Positions 18,961-28,430 of a DNA stretch of 48,181 bases are shown piece after piece (position 1 is the stretch's first letter; each line of letters starts with the position of its first letter). A program made the translations under genes and the position numbers. The notes below the pieces were generated by a model. It had not been told where the DNA came from and did not search any database. It worked only from the letters and a program-made list of their open reading frames with translations. Origin of the DNA: an uncultured Clostridium sp. (GTDB taxonomy: Bacteria; Bacillota; Clostridia; TANB77; CAG-508); the NCBI GenBank assembly GCA_948442365.1, contig CAOJRU010000014.1, forward strand, positions 1 through 48,181, read 5' to 3'.

Positions 18961-19785
18961 CTATAATAACCTTATATGTTTTTCTATAACTTCTATATTT
19001 TTGCCATCAAATTCAACGATAAAATATACACCATCTGGAATCCCGTCATCCTGTATGTTTTCAGTCATAGAACCTAATATATAATAAGGAATACCATCTT
19101 CTTTTATATGCTTTGTCCAATGTTGATGACCAGAAAATACTCCTAAAATATTTTTACGATTCTTCATTATTTCTTTTAATTCTTTTCTATTTCCTAATAG
19201 CGCATGTTCAGGACATTTTTCAAACCACCAGTTTCCTTTCATGTCATCTTCTGCAACTCCAAAATGAGTACAAATAATAGTTGGTAAATTATTTTGGTTT
19301 AAATCTTTTTTTAACCAATTTAAGTCTTCTTTTGATATAAATTGCGTTTTAAAAATGCCTCCCGCTTCTGTTCCTATATTATTATTCACATAGGTTCCGA
19401 GAATTACTATATGCATTTCATCTATATTGAATGAGAAAGTAGAATGTTTATATGCCATTATTTCTTCCACTTCACGACTAGAAGACATAGAACGCAAATC
19501 ATGATTTCCTATACATGAATAGAATCTTCCTTCAATTTTCATTAATTGATTCCAAATATAATTCAGATTAATAATATCTTTATCATGATCGTTAAAATCT
19601 TCGACTAAGTCTCCTAAATTTATAATTAAATCTGGTTTTATCTCGTTATTTATTTTATGAATTAACTTTTGTAGTAATGGTTCTGCATATTCTATTAGTT
19701 TTCTTCCTATAATTGAACCATTATTTACAGGTTTTTCTGGTGCATAATGCAAATCTGAAAAAAATATTATTTTTTTCTTATCCAT
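18961..19785 (-). CDS. Calcineurin-like metallophosphoesterase
   Basis: 274 residues. Dinuclear-metal motifs in order: FFSDLHYAPE (residues about 8-17), NLGDLVEDFNDHD, GNHDLR, CTHFG and FSGHQHW. The substrate is unknown. Its start (ATG 19785, AGGAGA) overlaps the end of the NT5C-type gene by eight bases, so the two are co-translated. Together with the following nucleotidase and the Nudix hydrolase this looks like a small set of phosphate-ester housecleaning enzymes. Confidence 0.85.
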   Translation of the reverse strand: MDKKKIIFFSDLHYAPEKPVNNGSIIGRKLIEYAEPLLQKLIHKINNEIKPDLIINLGDLVEDFNDHDKDIINLNYIWNQLMKIEGRFYSCIGNHDLRSMSSSREVEEIMAYKHSTFSFNIDEMHIVILGTYVNNNIGTEAGGIFKTQFISKEDLNWLKKDLNQNNLPTIICTHFGVAEDDMKGNWWFEKCPEHALLGNRKELKEIMKNRKNILGVFSGHQHWTKHIKEDGIPYYILGSMTENIQDDGIPDGVYFIVEFDGKNIEVIEKHIRLL

Positions 19786-20383
19786 TTCTATTTCTCCTAA
19801 GATTTATTTTACTATATATATCATACCAACTATAACATCTAATTATCTGATTCCCAGTGCATTCTTTATTATATCCTGCATCATAACAAATGACTGGAAT
19901 CGTATTGGCTATTTCATTGATATTGTTCGGGTTGTCCTCAATCATTAAATCTATTTTGTTTTCCTCGATTTCTTGCATTTTACTTTCGTTATGACCTTTT
20001 GAAAAAATTAATTTATCATAAAATATCTTATTTTCATATAACCAATTCTTAACAGTTTCTCTCATTTTATTTCCTATATCGTCATTTCTATCGGTATACC
20101 ATCTGGCAGTTATGATATATATTTCATTTCCATCCTTTTTTAGCTTTTCTATAATTTCTGCCGCAAATGGTCTTGCTTTTTCATAGATAACATATTTTTC
20201 TAAATGACTTTTCCAAAAATCTAGTTCTATCTCCTTACTAATATTAAATGTTTTACAATAATCATAATACTTCGTATCTATACTATATTCAATACTATTT
20301 TCAACACAATATTTACTCATATAATTTATAACAAATTGTTCTATATTGGTTATAACACCATCAATATCTATTCCTATTCTCAT
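19778..20383 (-). CDS. HAD hydrolase, 5'(3')-deoxyribonucleotidase-like (NT5C family)
   Basis: 201 residues. Opens with MRIGIDIDGVITNIEQF, the HAD motif I of the NT5C family (DIDGV), then YIITARWY (motif II), a lysine in KLIFSKGHN and IEDNPNNINEIA (motif IV). Probably dephosphorylates nucleotides or related phosphate esters. I chose ATG at 20383 with GGAGG upstream. Overlaps the metallophosphoesterase start. Confidence 0.8.
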   Translation of the reverse strand: MRIGIDIDGVITNIEQFVINYMSKYCVENSIEYSIDTKYYDYCKTFNISKEIELDFWKSHLEKYVIYEKARPFAAEIIEKLKKDGNEIYIITARWYTDRNDDIGNKMRETVKNWLYENKIFYDKLIFSKGHNESKMQEIEENKIDLMIEDNPNNINEIANTIPVICYDAGYNKECTGNQIIRCYSWYDIYSKINLRRNRNG

Positions 20384-20417
20384 AACTTCCTCCATTTTCT
20401 AGTTATTATCATATCAT

Positions 20418-20451
20418 AAAAGCAGATAACTAGCAACTAATTATCTGCTTT
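20418..20451. terminator. Hairpin after the Nudix gene
   Basis: Arms AAAGCAGATAA and TTATCTGCTTT separated by about 12 bases between the Nudix gene and the nucleotidase gene. The T-rich flank is on the plus side, so termination on the minus strand is uncertain. Confidence 0.45.
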
Positions 20452-20462
20452 CCTATTTTTAA

Positions 20463-20987
20463 TTACTGCTCAAAATTATCTTCTAATAAATTTAAAACTA
20501 AATTTTTATAATCATCACTAAAGGTAACAAAGTCTTTTGATAAAAATAGTTCTTTAAAATCATCATAACATAGCCATTTTACTTCTGATACTTCTTCTTT
20601 CTGTAATGTTAAGTTTGTAATATCCAAATCCAATTTTAATAAATAAACTTGAGCAATTTCGAAAAATTGGTCTGCTATATACTCACTTATAAATTTGTAA
20701 TCTGATTCTTGCGTTTTTATCCCTAATTCTTCATAAACTTCTCTAATAGCACCTTGAATAGAAGTTTCTCCTGAAACAACATGTCCTGCACTTGACATAT
20801 CCCATTTATTAGGATGATTTTTCATAGTTTTAGCTCTTTTTTGAACTAACACTTCATTTTTACTATTCATAATCCAAATCCAAACTGGTTTATGATAAAA
20901 TTCAACATTCTTACCATGACATATTGACTCTCCCTTTCTACCAATATATTTCCCATCTCGTGTATAGATATCAAAAACTTCTTCCAT
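20463..20987 (-). CDS. Nudix hydrolase
   Basis: 174 residues. The Nudix box GHVVSGET...REVYEELG lies at about residues 67-90 and is complete. The N-terminal part (FDIYTRDGKYIGRKGES, WIWIMNSKNEVLVQKRA) resembles the isopentenyl-diphosphate isomerase-like branch of Nudix enzymes, many of which hydrolyse nucleotide-type substrates. GGAGGAG precedes ATG at 20987. Confidence 0.88.
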   Translation of the reverse strand: MEEVFDIYTRDGKYIGRKGESICHGKNVEFYHKPVWIWIMNSKNEVLVQKRAKTMKNHPNKWDMSSAGHVVSGETSIQGAIREVYEELGIKTQESDYKFISEYIADQFFEIAQVYLLKLDLDITNLTLQKEEVSEVKWLCYDDFKELFLSKDFVTFSDDYKNLVLNLLEDNFEQ

Positions 20988-21098
20988 TTTTAATCTCCTC
21001 CGAATTATTTATATTTTAACTTATCCTCTCTACTACTTACTAATTGTTGCACTGCTTATAACATAAATAGAAAATACATTTCATTTAGTATGTATAAT

Positions 21099-21923
21099 TT
21101 AAGTTTTGTTTTTTTCACGATTGCTCATAACCTCTTCATGATGAAAATAATCAGAATAATTGATATTATTTTTATTACAATACTTCTTTATTTCATTATC
21201 CATATTGATTAGTTCTTGTTTATTCCCCTTTATATAAACGCTCTCAAAAGTAGGATATAGTTCAGGGTAATTTTTCTGTACATATTTTAATATGTTATAT
21301 TTGTATGCTCCGCGCAAGTTCAAATCTTCAAACCAATACTCACTTATATAATCTTTTGTTTCTTCAATAATTGCTTTCCAATCTGTTATTCCTATGAAAA
21401 TTGGAGACATAAATAAAATCGTATAAATTCCATTTTGGTGTAATACTTTTAATGTTTCTAATCTTTCTTTTATTGTACTTGCTCTATCCATATCTTCTCT
21501 AAAATTTTCATCAAGAGTATTGACTGAGATAGCAACACTTAAATTTTTCATTTGCTTTAATAACTCTAAATCTCGTAGTACCAATTTATTTTTAGTTGAT
21601 ATTTGCAATGTACAATCTACTCCTACTAATTGCTCTAAAATACTTCTTGTAATTTTATATTTTGCCTCATAAGGATTATAGCAATCTGTAACAGATGACA
21701 TAAATATATTTTTACCTTCTATTTTTTTTGTATCTATTTTCTTATTACTCAATTTAATATCAATAAATTCTCCCCATTCTTCTGGATGGTTTGTAAATCT
21801 TTTCATAAAGGAAGCATAACAATATCTACATTTATGAGGACAACCAATATAGGGATTTATTGCATACTCTCCTATTTTTGATTTTGTTAAATAATCTTTT
21901 ACTTCTTTTTCTTTTACTATCAT
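21099..21923 (-). CDS. Radical SAM protein, spore photoproduct lyase-like
   Basis: 274 residues. Radical SAM cluster motif CPHKCRYCYA near residue 31, with NPYIGC before it and VTDCYNPYE after, as in the SPL/Rv2578c-like radical SAM group. The conserved C-terminal SPL cysteine cannot be confirmed here, so DNA-repair activity is not claimed. ATG at 21923 behind GAGGTGG. Confidence 0.8.
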   Translation of the reverse strand: MIVKEKEVKDYLTKSKIGEYAINPYIGCPHKCRYCYASFMKRFTNHPEEWGEFIDIKLSNKKIDTKKIEGKNIFMSSVTDCYNPYEAKYKITRSILEQLVGVDCTLQISTKNKLVLRDLELLKQMKNLSVAISVNTLDENFREDMDRASTIKERLETLKVLHQNGIYTILFMSPIFIGITDWKAIIEETKDYISEYWFEDLNLRGAYKYNILKYVQKNYPELYPTFESVYIKGNKQELINMDNEIKKYCNKNNINYSDYFHHEEVMSNREKNKT

Positions 21924-21998
21924 TTTCCACCTCAAATAAAATTTTTTCCTTTCTCTTTCTCATTTTCTCATTTTCTTCAACTCCAGTTAAAATTGTAA

Positions 21999-22163
21999 TT
22001 ACCTTTCATAATCAACATTTATATTTTTGCTTCTTTCTTCAAAATATTGGATAATATCTCCCTCAATAATTTCATCTATATCTTTTAAATCTATCCATTT
22101 ACTTTCAGATTCATTTCCTATTGCTAATAGTTGATAAAATTCTGAACAAATTGATACTTCCTC
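21999..22163 (-). pseudogene. Gene remnant or uncalled small ORF
   Basis: An open stretch between TAG at 22166-22164 and TAA at 21999 with protein-like composition (contains YQLLAIGNESESKWIDLKD and EEIIEGD-like acidic stretches). An AGGAGG overlaps its beginning but no ATG, GTG or TTG starts this frame. It looks like the C-terminal end of a larger protein whose front is gone. Family not recognised. There is no CGG near it, so it is not explained by the recoding seen elsewhere. Confidence 0.35.
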
Positions 22164-22179
22164 CTATAAATTATAATTT

Positions 22180-22536
22180 CTATTTCATCTTTTTATAAAT
22201 ACTTTCGCAAGATTTGCAAGTAATCTTCATTTCATAACTAGCTATTTTTTTATCTAATAATGTAATTAAAGGGTCTTTATCTTTTGGACAACAAAATCTA
22301 TTTTTTATAATAACTAATTCATCATCACTATTTTTCCCTATCTTACTATCTTCAAAATCCAATAACGCACTTCCCTTACTGCCACAATTACATATATATG
22401 TTAATTCTAGTTTATCATAAGTTGAATAACATAAATATCCTATATTTTCATTACATTTATCACAATACATCCAGCCTCCATAATTAGTTGCTAACCTTGT
22501 ATTTACTAACTCTTTATTTTTTAATATTCTTGACAT
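22180..22536 (-). CDS. Cys-rich zinc-ribbon-like protein
   Basis: 118 residues with several Cys pairs: CDKC, CNCG, a CC and CKSC near the C-terminus, suggesting two zinc ribbons. Not recognised further. ATG at 22536 behind TAGGAG. Confidence 0.6.
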   Translation of the reverse strand: MSRILKNKELVNTRLATNYGGWMYCDKCNENIGYLCYSTYDKLELTYICNCGSKGSALLDFEDSKIGKNSDDELVIIKNRFCCPKDKDPLITLLDKKIASYEMKITCKSCESIYKKMK

Positions 22537-22706
22537 AACTTCAACTCCTATCAAAATTATACTTTATAAAGTCAAATCTACATTTTGTTGTGTTGATTAT
22601 AACATAAAAGCAGATACCCTTCAACTAATATGTATCGCTTATTATATCTTTTTGAAAAATATTGTTTTCGATATTTCATAACTTGAAAAAATTTATCAAT
22701 AAAAAT

Positions 22707-22735
22707 TTGATTTATCCCTTCGAACATTATATAAT
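22707..22735 (+). promoter_or_regulatory. Promoter of the pseudouridine synthase gene
   Basis: -35 TTGATT (22707-22712), 17-base spacer, -10 TATAAT (22730-22735), followed by AAAGGAG and ATG at 22759. Confidence 0.75.
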
Positions 22736-22758
22736 ACATTCTAATAAAGGAGTAATCT

Positions 22759-23641
22759 ATGAAACTAGAATATAAAATAAAAGAAAAAGATAGCCAAAAA
22801 AGTATTCATAGTATTTTAGCAAATGAATTAAACCTATCTACTAGACTTTTAACCAAACTCATAAAACATCAGCAAATTTTTATAAATCAAGAAAAATGTG
22901 ATACCAGAAACACTCCTAATAAAGGAGATTTCCTAGAAATCAATTTTGACATTTCAGAAGATAATTCTAATATCGTTCCAACGCCAATGGATTTAGCCAT
23001 TCTTTATGAAGACGAATGGTTTTTAGTTGTGAACAAGCCAGCTGGTATCCCCATTCATCCTTCCCGATTACACCATACAGACTCTTTATCCAATGGCATA
23101 AGATATTATTTTGATACCATTGAATTATCCAAAAAGATTCGTCCTGTTAACCGTTTAGATTTAGGCACTTCTGGCCTAGTTATTTTTGCTAAATGTGAAT
23201 ACATACAAGAATGTTTCATTCAACAAATGACGAACCATATTTTTCAAAAAGAATATGTTTGCTTAGTAGAAGGATTCTTGGAACAAAAAAAAGCTACCAT
23301 TAATTTACCGATTGGTAGAAAAAATGGTAGTATTATTGAAAGATGTATCAATAAGAATCATGGACACCCTTCTATTACACATTACCAAGTAATAAAAGAA
23401 TTTAAAAATTTTAGTCTGGTAACTTGTCAATTAGAAACCGGTAGAACCCATCAAATTCGTGTCCATATGGCGGCTATTGGTCATCCTCTATTACGGTGAT
23501 ACCTTATATGGTAAAGCTTCTTCCCTTATCGCAAGACAAGCCTTACATAGTTATAAAATTTCATGTGTTCATCCTATTTCTAAAAAGAATTTAACTTTTG
23601 AAACAGACCTACCTAGCGACATTTCGAATCTCTTAGATTGA
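22759..23641 (+). CDS. RluA-family RNA pseudouridine synthase (+1 recoded)
   Basis: Isomerises uridines in rRNA or tRNA. With one C skipped at 23494 the gene encodes 293 residues. An N-terminal S4-like region (STRLLTKLIKHQQIFINQEK) precedes the catalytic domain with KPAGIPIHPS, RPVNRLDLGTSGLVIF (catalytic Asp), and GRTHQIRVHMA. Read literally it ends HPLLR and a TGA; the recoded frame gives HPLLGDTLYGK, the strongly conserved family ending, and a further 49 residues. Which RNA site it modifies cannot be told. Confidence 0.9.
23494..23496 (+). other. CGG +1 recoding site in the pseudouridine synthase gene
   Basis: Zero frame reads CTA TTA CGG TGA, an immediate stop. Removing the C reads TTA GGT GAT ACC TTA TAT GGT (LGDTLYG), a conserved motif. 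Confidence 0.9.
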
Positions 23642-23647
23642 AAATAT

Positions 23648-23956
23648 TTAAATAGCATTTAGTATTTCACTTTTGTTTCTAACTCCAACAAAAGTCTTTT
23701 CTAGTTTTCCATTTTTCAAAATAACGATAGTTGGTATACTCATAACGCCGTATTCCATTGCTAAATCTTGATTTTCATCTACATTGACTTTTCCTACTTT
23801 GATGGTATCTGCCTTTTCTTCGGCAATTTCATCTATAATTGGTGACATTGTTCTACATGGTCCACACCAATCCGCATAAAAGTCAATTATTACTGGTTTA
23901 TCAGATTGTAATACCTCTTTTTCATAATTTTCACTACTTATTTTTAATACACTCAT
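23648..23956 (-). CDS. trxA: Thioredoxin
   Basis: 102 residues with the active site DWCGPC at about residues 28-33, FYA before it and the cis-Pro motif SIPT. Reduced by the thioredoxin reductase encoded immediately upstream (33-base gap). AGGAGG precedes ATG. It ends face to face with the pseudouridine synthase gene with six bases between. Confidence 0.96.
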   Translation of the reverse strand: MSVLKISSENYEKEVLQSDKPVIIDFYADWCGPCRTMSPIIDEIAEEKADTIKVGKVNVDENQDLAMEYGVMSIPTIVILKNGKLEKTFVGVRNKSEILNAI

Positions 23957-23989
23957 TTTTTTCTCCTCCTAATATTATTCTTTAATATT

Positions 23990-24866
23990 TTACCCATTTT
24001 TCATTTTTCTTATGTATTTTATCACTTCCATTCCAGCTTTGCTTCCTTCATATACTGCTTTTGAAATTTGCAATAGTCCACCCGTGCAATCACCACAAGC
24101 ATAAATTCCAGGTAGATTGGTTTCCATATTCTCATTTACTATGATTTTGTCCTTTTCTGTGATAATACCTAATTTTTTAGCAAATTCTACACTTCCTGCT
24201 ACTCCTTGTGCTACAAAAATTCCTTCTGTTTTTAAGGTTGTTCCATCTTTAAAGGCAATTTCTTCTACTTTGTCCTTTCCCTTGATAGCTTCTATTTCCT
24301 TCGAACTTATCTTGACATTGTCACTCTCTGAACGAAATTCTGGAACCTTTTCCCCATTTGTTAAAATCGTTATATTACTTGCTAAATTGATTAATTCATT
24401 TACTTCTGAAAGTGCATAGTTACCACTTCCAATTACAGCTATATCTTTATTTTTATAGAAAAATCCATCACATACCGCACAGTAACTAACGCCTTTCCCT
24501 TCCAATTCTTCTATATTCTTTATATCTGGTTTATTCTTTTTGTTCCCTGTTGCTAAGATAATACTTCTGGCTGTATACTCACTTTTTTCTGTTTGTATTT
24601 TAAATCCATTTTCTATCATTTGTATACTGGTAACTTCTTCTTTTTTTACTTCAATACCTATATTTTTAGCTTGTTTGATTCCTGTTTCATATAATTCTTT
24701 TCCTGTAATTGCTTTTTCAAAACCATAATAATTTTCAATTTTATTGGTCTTTTCTAACGCCCCTTCTGTTTGGTATAAAATGACGGTTTTTAAATCCGCT
24801 CTTCCGTGTATATAAACTAGCTGAAATTCCCGCTGGTCCTGCCCCAATTATAATAACATCATACAT
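23990..24866 (-). CDS. trxB: Thioredoxin reductase (+1 recoded)
   Basis: NADPH-dependent flavoprotein that reduces thioredoxin. The natural start MYDVIIIGAGPAGISASLYT at 24866 carries the FAD-binding GxGxxG motif; an extra C at 24806 then breaks the frame at codon 21. Skipping it gives SLYTGRADLKTVILYQ and an open frame to 23990, 291 residues. The redox-active CAVC sits in YCAVCDGFFY, the NADPH motif is GSGNYAL, and GIYACGDCTGG is the second FAD motif. A start-site search on the literal sequence would lose the FAD-binding N-terminus. The start overlaps the ogt stop by eight bases; trxA follows. Confidence 0.92.
24804..24806 (-). other. CGG +1 recoding site in trxB
   Basis: Zero frame reads TAT ACA CGG AAG AGC. 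Removing the C reads TAT ACA GGA AGA GCG GAT (YTGRAD), joining the FAD-binding N-terminus to the rest. It is codon 21. Confidence 0.9.
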
Positions 24867-25323
24867 TTTGTTTCTCCCACTCTAATAAATATTGTTTTTT
24901 ATCCATTCCTAAAGCATACCCTACTAATTTGCCATTACTTCCAATGACTCTATGACAAGGAATGATGATTGGTATTGGATTTTTATGATTTGCCATTCCT
25001 ACTGCTCTTGCTGCTTTTGGATTTCCTACTTTTTCCGCAATTTCTCCATAAGTTTTAGTTTCTCCATATGCTATTTCTTGCAAGACTTTCCAAACTTCTT
25101 TCATAAATTTTGTACCTTTCGGATTTAATGGTAAATCAAATGTTCTTCTTTTTCCTGTAAAGTATTCTTCTAATTGCTTTTGGGCTTCTTTTAAAAGTGG
25201 CGTATCTTTTGGTACTACGTTGTCTTGTATCTCTTTATTGATTTGGATTGCAATGATTTGCTTGTCTTCTTCTAAAATGGCTATCTTTCCTATTTTAGTA
25301 TTACTATATTTTATGTATTTCAT
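24859..25323 (-). CDS. ogt: Methylated-DNA--protein-cysteine methyltransferase
   Basis: 154 residues. Suicidal repair of O6-alkylguanine; the acceptor Cys is in IPCHRVIGSNG, followed by LVGYALGMDKKQYLLEWE. The helix-turn-helix region YGETKTYGEIAEKVG is present. Six bases after the specificity-subunit gene and overlapping trxB, so all sit in one unit. Confidence 0.95.
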   Translation of the reverse strand: MKYIKYSNTKIGKIAILEEDKQIIAIQINKEIQDNVVPKDTPLLKEAQKQLEEYFTGKRRTFDLPLNPKGTKFMKEVWKVLQEIAYGETKTYGEIAEKVGNPKAARAVGMANHKNPIPIIIPCHRVIGSNGKLVGYALGMDKKQYLLEWEKQNV

Positions 25324-25329
25324 ACTAGA

Positions 25330-26379
25330 TTATTCCTTCCTGTATTTTATATAATCATTTAATTTATTGAAAGTGATTTCTTTTATGTAGTTTTCCATAT
25401 AGGCATAATCAATTTCGTTATTTTTATTGACTGGTAATAGTATTTTTTCTTTTTTTATTCTATTATCATTTATTTCTCTATTAAAACTATATTTACTTTT
25501 TATTCTTCCTATCGTTGTTGCTAAAAATAAATAAATCCATTTATTATATTTTTGATTTTTTAATACTGTAATATGATCGCTTCCAACAAATTCATATTCA
25601 TGATAAAAACAATTTCCTACTGATCCACTATTGGCTAATGACAAACCATTTTCAAAAATTCTTCCATCTTTATTTCCAATAAATCCGTCAATTCCATTTG
25701 TATTCATGGTTGAAGATACATAAGGAATATCACCTGTAATATGATCTTCTTTTTTCAATCTCTTCCCCCTTGAAATTAAATCAAATATTTCTTTTATATA
25801 AAATTCTTTCCATTTAATCTCTTTGGAATTATTAATTCTTAATTTTTTCAAATGTTCCTTTTCCCTTTGTATACTTTCTTCATATTTTCGTAGTATGTTT
25901 TCTCTTATTGTTTTTATATACTTATTCATATACTGATAATGAATTGTTCCATCTTCTTTTATTGGTAATAAAATCTTTTGTTTTTTAAGTCTTTGATTGG
26001 ATAATTTATAACCATAACAGTATTTCTCTTTCTGTTGTTGTAGCATGGAAATAATAAACTCCGCCATTTCTTTATTAATTTTATTGGTTTTATCAATCAA
26101 GATGGTTACATCTGATGTAGCTATAAATTTATACTCGTGATAAAAAGCCAATCCCACACCATTTCCATTATTATGAATCGTTATTGTATTCTTATATATA
26201 GTTTCATTACTTTTTGGTGTAACAAAATCATAAAAAGCATTATTTTTATCGGTTGCTGTTACTAAGGCAATATCGCCTCCAATTTCCCTTTTTGTAACAT
26301 CTTTTGCATTTCCTCTTATAACATCAAATATACTCTGTATCTCAAAATTTTGCCACTCGACCTTTTCTATTTCACTCAT
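25330..26379 (-). CDS. Specificity subunit of a BcgI/type I-like restriction-modification system
   Basis: 349 residues with two similar halves, each beginning with a W..F/I motif followed by ISRGKRLKKEDHITGDIPYVS-type target-recognition strands and closing with a helical arm (KILLPIKEDGTIHYQYMNKYIK and KILLPVNKNNEIDYAYMENYIK). Two target recognition domains imply a bipartite DNA site. ATG at 26379 overlaps the end of the A-subunit gene by eight bases. Length fits the B subunit of BcgI-like systems. Confidence 0.85.
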   Translation of the reverse strand: MSEIEKVEWQNFEIQSIFDVIRGNAKDVTKREIGGDIALVTATDKNNAFYDFVTPKSNETIYKNTITIHNNGNGVGLAFYHEYKFIATSDVTILIDKTNKINKEMAEFIISMLQQQKEKYCYGYKLSNQRLKKQKILLPIKEDGTIHYQYMNKYIKTIRENILRKYEESIQREKEHLKKLRINNSKEIKWKEFYIKEIFDLISRGKRLKKEDHITGDIPYVSSTMNTNGIDGFIGNKDGRIFENGLSLANSGSVGNCFYHEYEFVGSDHITVLKNQKYNKWIYLFLATTIGRIKSKYSFNREINDNRIKKEKILLPVNKNNEIDYAYMENYIKEITFNKLNDYIKYRKE

Positions 26380-28282
26380 TGTTATTGTCCTTTCTAAACA
26401 ATTGTCCTTTTTTATGTACAATCATATTAAACTCAAACGTCAAATAATCTGCTATTGTCTTTTCAAATTCCTCTTCACTTGGTATCTCATCGTTAAAATA
26501 GTAAAAAGAATGTAACCATTCATCATCTGGTTCAACCGTTGTTTCCACACAGAATTTTGTGGTTGCCTTTATCTTATCTTTCCATACATCTAGCAAATGT
26601 TGTTTTTTATCTTTCGCTGATTCAGTTTCCACTAGACCAACATGTTTTTGTACTACATACCCATCATCTTCAAAATTTATAAATTTACATACTTTATCAC
26701 TTGGATGAGGTTCATGCGCTGTAAAAACAGCTATACAAGGATTGGTTCCAACACCATAAAAGGTATTGGTATTTAATGTTATGACCCCTTCTAAAGTATG
26801 ATTTTTATAAATATTTTTTTTGATGTTTTTTTCATAATTATTTTTGCCTGTCATACTACTTTGTGGCACAATAACAATGCATCTTGCACCTTCTGCTAAA
26901 GAATCCAATAACTGTTCAATAAAATTCAACTCACATAATTCAGGAGATTTTTTCCCTTGTGAATAAGGAGGATTCATCATTCCTACGGTTGCTCCTTTTA
27001 ATTGTAATTCATTTGGATTTTTCTTTAAAAAATCATCACATGTTAGATTACTTTTTCCGTCTCCTCTTAATATCATATTCGTTGTTGCTATCGTAAACAT
27101 ATAAGGTTGTAGCTCTATTCCATGCAATTGATTGGTACGAATATTTTTTCTTTCACTATCCGTTTTTGCCTTTTTTAACATTTTGTGCATAGCTGCTATT
27201 AGAAAACCACCCGTTCCACAGCAAGGATCAAATACTAAATCATCGGTTTGTAAATCTGCTAAATCTGCAAATAAATCACATATATGTTTAGGCGTTAATA
27301 CAATTCCTAATGTTTGTCCATCACCACCAGAATAACTCATAAATTCACCATAAAATCTACCTAAATAATCTTCTGATGTACGATTATATCTTATTGACTT
27401 ATATAATCTATTGTACAAAAACTCTGTATAATATTTTAATGGAGTCTTTCCTAGAACTGGATCCGTTTCATTTAATTTTGGCGTATCTTCAATAATTTTA
27501 AATTGATTTACCAGTTTATCTTTTTTAGTTTCTGGTGATACTCTAGCTCTTCTCAAGTTATCATCAATGGCATCCATAATTTTCTTCCCATCGGTTTTTG
27601 TATTGTCTCCTGTTAACAAATCAATTGAAAAATTGCCATACTCCATTTCTCTTAATGCTAATAATATTCCACTTACTACTAATGGCTTTTCTTGATCTCT
27701 TAAATTTCCATAATTTCTTAAATATTCGTGTAGCTCTTCTGCATCTTTTACTATTTCTTTCGTTGTTTTTTCATCTTCGGTAAAATCTTTTAATATCTCT
27801 CTAGTATAATATTCGTCTATATTTTCTACATTAAATGATATGAAACTTTCCACTTGTGGTAATCTCATAAAATACTCTCTGCCATCTAAATAAATGGGTT
27901 GGATGATATGTCTCTTCTCATCTCCACTAATACCAAAAGCAATCGCTTTTTTATAATTTGTTTTTTCTAAAATATGTTTTGCATAAAAATAGGCTCCATT
28001 TAAAGCATATTCTTTTACTTCCTTTGGATTCAACTCCAATATTCCTTTTTCATTCAATTTCTCTTGTTTATCAATGGTTGCCTTATCTTCGATTACAATT
28101 ACAAAATCTTTTACTACACCACAATATTCTGGAAATCCTACATTTCCTTTTCCATTTTTGGACGCTGTTTTTAATGCTTCCTCTATTTCTTTTATTTCAC
28201 AACCTTGTGGGGTTAATTGTATATCTGCTTCTTTTAATAATTCATTCACCCACAAATCAGTATTTATTTCTTTTTTTGCCAT
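26372..28282 (-). CDS. BcgI-like restriction-modification subunit (nuclease plus N6-adenine methylase)
   Basis: 636 residues. The C-terminal two thirds is an N6-adenine methyltransferase: helical domain, SAM motif FDPCCGTGGF (352-360) and catalytic NPPY (437-440). Unlike an ordinary HsdM, it carries an N-terminal domain with P51-E52 and E65-D66-K67 arranged like a PD-(D/E)XK nuclease (PEY...VIVIEDK). This architecture and length match the fused restriction/methylation A subunit of type IIB BcgI-like systems, which cut on both sides of a bipartite site. No separate HsdR gene is present. AGGAGG precedes ATG at 28282. Confidence 0.82.
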   Translation of the reverse strand: MAKKEINTDLWVNELLKEADIQLTPQGCEIKEIEEALKTASKNGKGNVGFPEYCGVVKDFVIVIEDKATIDKQEKLNEKGILELNPKEVKEYALNGAYFYAKHILEKTNYKKAIAFGISGDEKRHIIQPIYLDGREYFMRLPQVESFISFNVENIDEYYTREILKDFTEDEKTTKEIVKDAEELHEYLRNYGNLRDQEKPLVVSGILLALREMEYGNFSIDLLTGDNTKTDGKKIMDAIDDNLRRARVSPETKKDKLVNQFKIIEDTPKLNETDPVLGKTPLKYYTEFLYNRLYKSIRYNRTSEDYLGRFYGEFMSYSGGDGQTLGIVLTPKHICDLFADLADLQTDDLVFDPCCGTGGFLIAAMHKMLKKAKTDSERKNIRTNQLHGIELQPYMFTIATTNMILRGDGKSNLTCDDFLKKNPNELQLKGATVGMMNPPYSQGKKSPELCELNFIEQLLDSLAEGARCIVIVPQSSMTGKNNYEKNIKKNIYKNHTLEGVITLNTNTFYGVGTNPCIAVFTAHEPHPSDKVCKFINFEDDGYVVQKHVGLVETESAKDKKQHLLDVWKDKIKATTKFCVETTVEPDDEWLHSFYYFNDEIPSEEEFEKTIADYLTFEFNMIVHKKGQLFRKDNNNE

Positions 28283-28317
28283 AGTTTCCTCCTAAACATT
28301 ATATCATTCTAATTTAT

Positions 28318-28346
28318 TTTATATCACAATATTATACTGATTTCAA
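28318..28346 (-). promoter_or_regulatory. Promoter of the restriction-modification operon
   Basis: -35 TTGAAA (28341-28346), 17-base spacer, -10 TATAAA (28318-28323), then AGGAGG and ATG at 28282. The genes down to trxA are closely spaced and may share it. Confidence 0.65.
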
Positions 28347-28430
28347 CAAATCTGTTAAATTTTAGACATCAATGTGGGCTTGTCTATCAAATAGCAAATA
28401 AAATCTTACATTTTCTAGAGGCATAAAATA

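Noticed and set aside
1477..23496. TGA reassigned as a sense codon to explain CGG TGA in ymdB and the pseudouridine synthase gene
   Set aside because: Reading through TGA in zero frame does not continue the families, whereas the +1 frame does. TGA also ends other intact genes here, such as ogt.
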